From an uncultured Eubacterium sp. (lineage in GTDB: Bacteria; Bacillota; Clostridia; Lachnospirales; Lachnospiraceae), in contig CAJTZN010000073.1 in assembly GCA_910584065.1 (NCBI GenBank), positions 1-10,956 on the forward strand: a DNA stretch of 10,956 nucleotides. Reading direction: 5' to 3'. Positions 7,340-10,956 of this stretch are shown piece by piece (within the stretch, counting starts at the first letter, position 1; each line of letters starts with the position of its first letter). The notes under the pieces are model-generated. The model was given only the letters and a program-made list of their open reading frames with translations. It did no database searches and had not been told where the DNA came from. The position numbers were made by a program, and so were the translations under genes.

Positions 7340-8524
7340 TTAGTCGCGTTCCACGATCGTTGCGCAGCCCATACCACCGCCGATGCAAAGTGTCGCAAGA
7401 CCTTTCTTTGCGTCGCGCTTCTGCATCTCATGGAGAAGTGTTACCAAGATACGGCATCCCGAAGCACCTACCGGGTGTCCGAGGGCAATCGCGCCGCCGT
7501 TTACATTTAATTTCTCAAGGTTAAAGCCAAGATCTCTTCCCACAGCGATCGACTGTGCGGCAAATGCCTCATTTGCCTCGATCAGATCCATGTCATCCAC
7601 ACTGAGACCAGCTTTTTTCATTACCTTCTGCGTCGCTGCAACCGGTCCGATACCCATGATGCTCGGATCTACACCAGCGAGCGCGCCGGCAACAAACGTA
7701 GCCATCGGTTTTACGCCGAGTTCTTTTGCTTTCTCCTCGCTCATTACGACAACCGCAGCCGCACCGTCATTGATTCCGGATGCGTTACCAGCCGTAACAA
7801 AACCGTCTTTATTGATCGGGCGGAGTTTTGCCAGACCTTCCATCGATGTGCCCGGACGCGGTCCCTCATCTTTATTAAATACGACAGTCTGTTTCTTCTG
7901 TTTTACTTCTACCGGTACGATCTCATCGTCAAACCGACCTGACTCCTGAGCGGCTACTGCCTTTGTCTGGCTCGCTACTGCAAACTCATCCAGCTCCTCA
8001 CGCGTCAGTTTCCATCTGTCATCGGCGCAGATATTGTCTGCCGTCTGGATCATATGGTAGTTATTGAACGCATCCCAAAGAGCATCGTTTACCATCGTAT
8101 CCACGATCTTATTGTCGTTCATACGATAACCAAAACGAGCCTGTTTCAATGCGTACGGAGCCATCGACATGTTTTCCATACCGCCAGCTACGACGATGTC
8201 AGCATCCCCTGTCTGGATCATCTGTGCTGCCATATTGACACAGTTCAGACCGGAACCGCAGACAACGTTGATCGTAACGGCCGGTGTCTCGATCGGAAGA
8301 CCTGCGTTGATCGACGCCTGACGTGCCACGTTCTGGCCAAGTCCTGCCTGGATCACGCAACCCATATATACGTGATCCACTTTGTCTTTTGGAACACCAG
8401 CCCGCTTCAAAGCTTCCTCGATCACGATCGAACCCAGCTTCTGAGCCGGAGTCGTGCTGAGTGTACCTCCCATTGTTCCGATTGCCGTACGACATGCACC
8501 TGCTAAAACCACTTTCTTAGACAT
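7340..8524 (-). CDS. thl: Acetyl-CoA C-acetyltransferase (thiolase)
   Basis: Condenses two acetyl-CoA to acetoacetyl-CoA, the entry step to butyryl-CoA. 394 residues, the usual length for biosynthetic thiolases. The acylated cysteine is C89 in NVVCGSGLNCV. NEAFA follows at 318-322, then the ALGHPVGASG loop with H350, and the second active-site cysteine C380 in LCIGGGMG. N-terminal VVLAGACRTAIG is also typical. Residues about 165-175 (ICADDRWKLTREE) are slightly unusual but keep the family frame. AAGGAGG lies 11 bases before the ATG at 8524. It is first in the operon, with a candidate promoter 30-60 bases upstream. A stem-loop follows the stop codon and a 205-base gap separates it from crt. 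Confidence 0.96.
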   Translation of the reverse strand: MSKKVVLAGACRTAIGTMGGTLSTTPAQKLGSIVIEEALKRAGVPKDKVDHVYMGCVIQAGLGQNVARQASINAGLPIETPAVTINVVCGSGLNCVNMAAQMIQTGDADIVVAGGMENMSMAPYALKQARFGYRMNDNKIVDTMVNDALWDAFNNYHMIQTADNICADDRWKLTREELDEFAVASQTKAVAAQESGRFDDEIVPVEVKQKKQTVVFNKDEGPRPGTSMEGLAKLRPINKDGFVTAGNASGINDGAAAVVVMSEEKAKELGVKPMATFVAGALAGVDPSIMGIGPVAATQKVMKKAGLSVDDMDLIEANEAFAAQSIAVGRDLGFNLEKLNVNGGAIALGHPVGASGCRILVTLLHEMQKRDAKKGLATLCIGGGMGCATIVERD

Positions 8525-8556
8525 AATAAATATATCCTCCTTATTTATAGTTTTAT

Positions 8557-8585
8557 ATTATGCCGGATAATCCGGTATCTACCAA
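8557..8585 (-). promoter_or_regulatory. Candidate sigma-A promoter of the thl-crt-hbd-bcd-etfBA operon
   Basis: Minus strand: TTGGTA (8580-8585), a 17-base spacer, then CATAAT (8557-8562). Transcription would start near 8550, about 26 bases before the thl ATG, with the ribosome site inside that leader. Spacing is ideal and each box matches consensus at four or five of six positions. It lies in the 111 bases between coaD and thl. Confidence 0.55.
8563..8575. promoter_or_regulatory. Operator-like palindrome inside the thl promoter spacer
   Basis: CCGGAT-A-ATCCGG on the plus strand is a perfect inverted repeat of six-base arms with one central base. It lies between the -35 and -10 boxes, directly next to the -10. 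A dimeric regulator bound there would block RNA polymerase. It does not resemble the Rex site (TTGTTAA with its inverted half). A chance palindrome or part of a weak coaD terminator remains possible, although no T-tract follows it. Confidence 0.35.
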
Positions 8586-8635
8586 TTTTAAATATTTCCA
8601 CTTCTCGATGTTTCCGTCTTTAAATCTATCCGCTT

Positions 8636-9124
8636 TTATCGTCCTTCTCCGTCAAAGCGCTCCCGAAGCTTCTCCGCCACTGCGTCCGGCACCATGTTCG
8701 ATACATCCGAACCGTACGATGCCACTTCCCGCACAATGGTGGAACTCAAAAACGCATATTCGAGGCTGGTCGTAAAAAATACGGTGTCAATTTCGGGATT
8801 CAGGCTGTGATTGGTCTGGGCGATCTGCATTTCCGATTCAAAATCTGACACGGCACGCAGTCCCCGCACCATGATATTGGCCCCGATCTTCCTGGCAAAA
8901 TCCACGGTAAGTCCCTGAAATGTTTCGATTCTTACATTAGAAAACTGTTTCGTCACCTGGCGAAGCATGTCTACTCTTTCTTCAATCGTAAAAAGCGGGT
9001 TTTTACTGCTATTTACGAGCACTGCCACGATAACTTCATCCACCACCCGGGACGCTCTCTCGATAATATCTAGATGTCCAAACGTGACCGGGTCAAAGCT
9101 GCCCGGATAAACCGCTTTTCTCAT
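8636..9124 (-). CDS. coaD: Phosphopantetheine adenylyltransferase
   Basis: Transfers AMP from ATP to 4'-phosphopantetheine to give dephospho-CoA, the penultimate step of coenzyme A synthesis. 162 residues, the normal length. It starts with the nucleotidyltransferase motif YPGSFDPVTFGHLDII, with the T14-x-x-H17 box. MVRGLRAVSDFE (85-96) and the ATP-site motif LSSTIVRE (126-133) follow. The start at 9124 is preceded by GGAG and GGGGA within 20 bases, and by a near-consensus promoter about 85 bases upstream. In many Firmicutes rsmD sits directly upstream; here that place is taken by noncoding DNA and an unrelated small gene. Transcription may run on into thl, since I see no clear terminator between them. 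Confidence 0.97.
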   Translation of the reverse strand: MRKAVYPGSFDPVTFGHLDIIERASRVVDEVIVAVLVNSSKNPLFTIEERVDMLRQVTKQFSNVRIETFQGLTVDFARKIGANIMVRGLRAVSDFESEMQIAQTNHSLNPEIDTVFFTTSLEYAFLSSTIVREVASYGSDVSNMVPDAVAEKLRERFDGEGR

Positions 9125-9210
9125 AAAGAATCCCCATTCTCCTGCTTATTCTTCCGCCCTTTGAAAGATTGTTAATTTTTTCACAATTGCCTGTCCTCAA
9201 AACTAATTAT

Positions 9211-9239
9211 ATCATAACATTCTCATTTGAAAATGTCAA
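9211..9239 (-). promoter_or_regulatory. Sigma-A promoter of coaD
   Basis: Minus strand: TTGACA (9234-9239), exactly 17 bases, then TATGAT (9211-9216), directly followed by TATAAT-like sequence. This is 11 of 12 consensus positions. Transcription would start near 9204, giving a leader of about 80 bases before the coaD ATG. I see no riboswitch in that leader. Confidence 0.75.
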
Positions 9240-9439
9240 ATAATTTCCAAAAAATAAAAAAGTGATTATATCATTTATCCAGTCTGCCTGCTATTGTAAG
9301 CATTAAATCCACAAGTATGTTAGATCATATTAAATAATTTACTGAACCATTTAGGGTTTGCTGAATAATAAGATCCAACCCCTTATAGGGCCGCCACAAG
9401 CAAGTCCATTCTCTTTCTCTCATTTTTCAGGGAAAATTT
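9240..9439. other. AT-rich intergenic region without a supported gene
   Basis: Together with the coaD leader this makes a gap of 315 bases (9125-9439). Short frames exist but none has a ribosome site or recognisable product. A weak inverted repeat, CCCCTTATAGGG (9379-9390), might serve as a poor terminator for the small gene upstream. CCACAAG occurs twice (about 9309 and 9393). No tRNA, riboswitch or insertion-sequence end is seen. Confidence 0.5.
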
Positions 9440-9625
9440 TCAGTATGAGATATCCCCCTCTTTGTCCTCATCTGGTGCGTTTTCATAATTTCCAATCATA
9501 CTTCGGCAAAATCGTTCATCTGCCCCCTCGTCGGCTGCCACTCCCTGAACATATGCCAAAACATATCCCATTTTATAATCTGGTATAACATCTAAAAGTT
9601 CAATGATACGCTTTTTTTTACTCAT
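9440..9625 (-). CDS. Small acidic protein of unknown function
   Basis: 61 residues. A basic start (MSKKKR) is followed by IIELLDVIPDYKMGYVLAYVQG, which looks like a short helix pair, and an acidic tail rich in D and E (ADEGADERF, NAPDEDKEGD). GGGGG lies eight bases before the ATG, a good ribosome site, which supports translation. I recognise the general look of small Lachnospiraceae proteins that carry an IPDYKMGYVLAY-like core and often continue past this point. The ending DISY followed by TGA may therefore be a premature truncation. No function can be assigned; an antitoxin-like or regulatory role is only a guess from size and charge. It lies between the plus-strand RNA-like element and coaD, without a clear partner gene. 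Confidence 0.6.
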   Translation of the reverse strand: MSKKKRIIELLDVIPDYKMGYVLAYVQGVAADEGADERFCRSMIGNYENAPDEDKEGDISY

Positions 9626-9673
9626 TTTTTGTCCCCCTTCTTTTTCCTATCCCATTTTTTCATGATTTTACCA

Positions 9674-9702
9674 TTGACACAACCAATTATCTGATATAAA
9701 AT
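9674..9702 (+). promoter_or_regulatory. Consensus sigma-A promoter facing right
   Basis: TTGACA (9674-9679), 17 bases, TAAAAT (9697-9702). The -35 is perfect and the -10 differs at one position. Transcription would start near 9709 and run toward the 3' end of the SIR2-like gene. It is the only promoter-like element I support on the plus strand, and no conventional plus-strand gene lies beyond it. Confidence 0.6.
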
Positions 9703-9708
9703 ATAGTT

Positions 9709-9830
9709 AAAAGATGCTGTTGGCTATCCGGTGCTTGCCTGCAAGTGCTGGCAAGCTTGGTGTCCGACAGGGAAGGCTTCGTGATGGTGTCTGCTTACAG
9801 GCGCTTTACTCGCGGGGTCTTTTACTTTTT
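9709..9830 (+). ncRNA. Candidate small RNA (or tiny ORF), about 120 nt, antisense to the end of the SIR2-like gene
   Basis: The stretch lies directly after a consensus plus-strand promoter and ends in a stem with a T-rich tail. It contains a perfect seven-pair stem, GCTTGCC-(10)-GGCAAGC (9733-9756). A region around 9737-9746 could instead pair with 9793-9802, so alternative folds exist. TGGTGTC occurs twice (9759 and 9785). It is more GC-rich than the DNA on either side. An ATG at 9714 opens a 41-codon frame (to 9839) that spans the whole element, with no ribosome site and an almost leaderless start; its product would be rich in L, R and G. It does not carry the GGAAGGAAGCAG core of SRP RNA nor features of tmRNA, 6S RNA or a riboswitch that I can recognise. 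Its function is unknown. Confidence 0.4.
9773..9830 (+). terminator. Candidate terminator of the plus-strand RNA
   Basis: AAGGCTTCGTGA (9773-9784) can pair over 12 positions with TCGCGGGGTCTT (9810-9821), four pairs being G-T. The inner stem is GTCTG-CTTA-CAGGC. TTACTTTTTATATTTT follows directly. The T-tract overlaps the last codons of the convergent SIR2-like gene. The several G-T pairs make the stem weaker than an ideal terminator. Confidence 0.4.
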
Positions 9831-10956
9831 ATATTTTAAATAATCATATATTCGTATCAATTTTCTAATATTACTTTTATTCATCCCTTCAACCATAGAT
9901 ATATAATTGGGATGATTTGCAAATATTTCTTTAAGAATCATCTCTAAATCATCAACACTTACATTTTCATATGGCAAAAATCCCAGCAACCGTATCGCCT
10001 TACTTTGATTGTCCCTTTCCTGTTCCCATATTTCCCTCATCGTCCGAAAACGAATTGCTGATTTATTTCTATCAATAGAATCATTTGAAACAATTTCCGA
10101 ATAATCTTTTGGCGCACGACTAAAAACATCCGGGTAATCTTCGTTTGCCCGTTCTAAATAGTACCAGACCGGTAATTTCCACGAATTTTGTTTCGCAAGC
10201 TCTAAATAAACATATTTTAGTAAATCATCCTCCGAATATTGTAAATCATGAAGAATGATATTTCGATACCACTGTTCTGAATCAACAGCCCTTGCCAATC
10301 CATAATATCCGGTTGACGCCAAACCAATCGTTATCGCAAGTGTGTCCTCATCGATTCTCTCATCCTCAAGCGGCGCAACCCGCATGGTTCCTTTCGGTTC
10401 ATTCGTAAGAACAAAATTATAGAGATCATCTTTAAATCTTCTTAATATCTTTACCGGAAAAGCTGCTCTCTTTTTGCTTAAAGCTTCATATAATATTCCA
10501 AAATCCGACAAAACAATCTTGGTCATTTCGATTGATTTTTCATCAAATGCCATCGAAAGAGAAGAAACAGAGGCACCAACGGCTGTTTCATCATATTCTA
10601 CAAACACAAATCTCCTTTGCAATAATGGTATACTTTTTTCAGGCAGACACTGAACCATTTCTAAGAGAATTGATCTTATATCGGAATCAGTTATAGAGTA
10701 CCCCAAAAATATAATAGGATATTCCATAAAAATAGTCATTAGCTTTGCCGCAATATACTTTCCCTTTTTACGAAACTCATTATAATCATTCTGATTGATC
10801 ACAATACTTTTTGCTTTCTCTACCGAACCATGTATCTTATAAATTTCTGCTATCCCCTCCAACTGAGAAAAAACAAGTTCATCCTGTCCAACAAATGTTT
10901 TATCAATGTCATTTAGTTTAGCCAAATAATTGTAAATCATGTGGCTTTCCATCTTT
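9822..10956 (-). CDS. SIR2-like (SIR2_2 type) protein, 5' end outside window
   Basis: At least 376 residues, the C-terminal part of a larger protein. FVGQDELVFSQ and EIYKIHGSV carry the HG motif expected to hold the catalytic histidine of the NAD-binding SIR2 fold. AAKLMTIFMEYPIIFLGYSITDSDIRSIL follows, here split as AAKLMTIF and FLGYSITDSDI, and is typical of the end of bacterial SIR2-like domains. The early NAD-binding motifs (GAGxS and TTNYD types) are absent, so the gene should continue past 10956. The ATG at 10952 is then just an internal Met. The remaining 225 or so residues are helical-looking, charged and unrecognised. Such proteins are often NAD-degrading effectors in phage defence (Thoeris, DSR, SIR2-Argonaute), but this one could act otherwise. 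Its base composition is clearly more AT-rich than the operon, suggesting transfer. No terminator of its own is seen on the minus strand. Confidence 0.75.
   Translation of the reverse strand, partial: KMESHMIYNYLAKLNDIDKTFVGQDELVFSQLEGIAEIYKIHGSVEKAKSIVINQNDYNEFRKKGKYIAAKLMTIFMEYPIIFLGYSITDSDIRSILLEMVQCLPEKSIPLLQRRFVFVEYDETAVGASVSSLSMAFDEKSIEMTKIVLSDFGILYEALSKKRAAFPVKILRRFKDDLYNFVLTNEPKGTMRVAPLEDERIDEDTLAITIGLASTGYYGLARAVDSEQWYRNIILHDLQYSEDDLLKYVYLELAKQNSWKLPVWYYLERANEDYPDVFSRAPKDYSEIVSNDSIDRNKSAIRFRTMREIWEQERDNQSKAIRLLGFLPYENVSVDDLEMILKEIFANHPNYISMVEGMNKSNIRKLIRIYDYLKYKK

Noticed and set aside
8525..8635. Rex redox-sensor site upstream of thl
   Set aside because: I looked for TTGTTAA with its inverted half and found none in the coaD-thl gap.
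9358..9588. Plus-strand 76-codon frame opposite the small acidic gene
   Set aside because: There is no ribosome site, the product is unlike a protein, and the opposite strand has the better gene.
9709..9830. SRP RNA, tmRNA, 6S RNA or a known riboswitch
   Set aside because: The conserved cores I know of these RNAs are absent, so it stays unassigned.
1..10956. CRISPR array, tRNA or rRNA genes, insertion sequences
   Set aside because: No regularly spaced repeats, cloverleaf or rRNA sequence, transposase or terminal inverted repeats were seen.

Overview
The window reads as chromosome of an anaerobic, butyrate-forming Firmicute, most likely a Lachnospiraceae member (Clostridium cluster XIVa). 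The grounds are a complete acetyl-CoA to butyryl-CoA gene cluster in the order thl-crt-hbd-bcd-etfB-etfA, strong GGAGG ribosome sites, a BspA-type leucine-rich repeat surface protein with an Fn3-like tail, and moderate GC. I cannot name the genus or species. Every protein gene I accept lies on the minus strand, so transcription runs from high to low coordinates.

From right to left: (1) 9822-10956 is the 3' part of a SIR2-like gene cut by the window edge, visibly richer in A+T than the metabolic genes. (2) 9626-9821 holds what looks like a short independent plus-strand transcription unit: a consensus promoter, stem-loops and a T-rich end that runs into the tail of the SIR2-like gene. (3) 9440-9625 is a small acidic unknown protein. 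(4) 9125-9439 is AT-rich and carries a near-consensus coaD promoter. (5) coaD (8636-9124) makes the penultimate coenzyme A intermediate. (6) 2408-8524 is the butyryl-CoA operon. It has a candidate promoter just upstream of thl, a 205-base gap with stem-loops between thl and crt, tight 16-33 base spacing thereafter, and a long stem-loop terminator after etfA. (7) 1-2332 holds one intact BspA-like LRR gene flanked on both sides by decayed copies of its C-terminal Fn3-like tail.

The operon products form one route. Thl condenses two acetyl-CoA, Hbd reduces acetoacetyl-CoA, Crt dehydrates 3-hydroxybutyryl-CoA, and Bcd with EtfAB reduces crotonyl-CoA, which in relatives is coupled to ferredoxin reduction. 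The final step to butyrate (but, or ptb-buk) is not in the window. coaD next to a CoA-thioester operon is thematically fitting, but it has its own promoter.

The most interesting unexplained items are the plus-strand RNA-like element facing the SIR2-like gene, the palindrome inside the putative thl promoter, and the domain-decay scars around the LRR gene. I see no convincing wholly new system; the SIR2-like gene at the edge is the best lead toward a defence locus outside the window.
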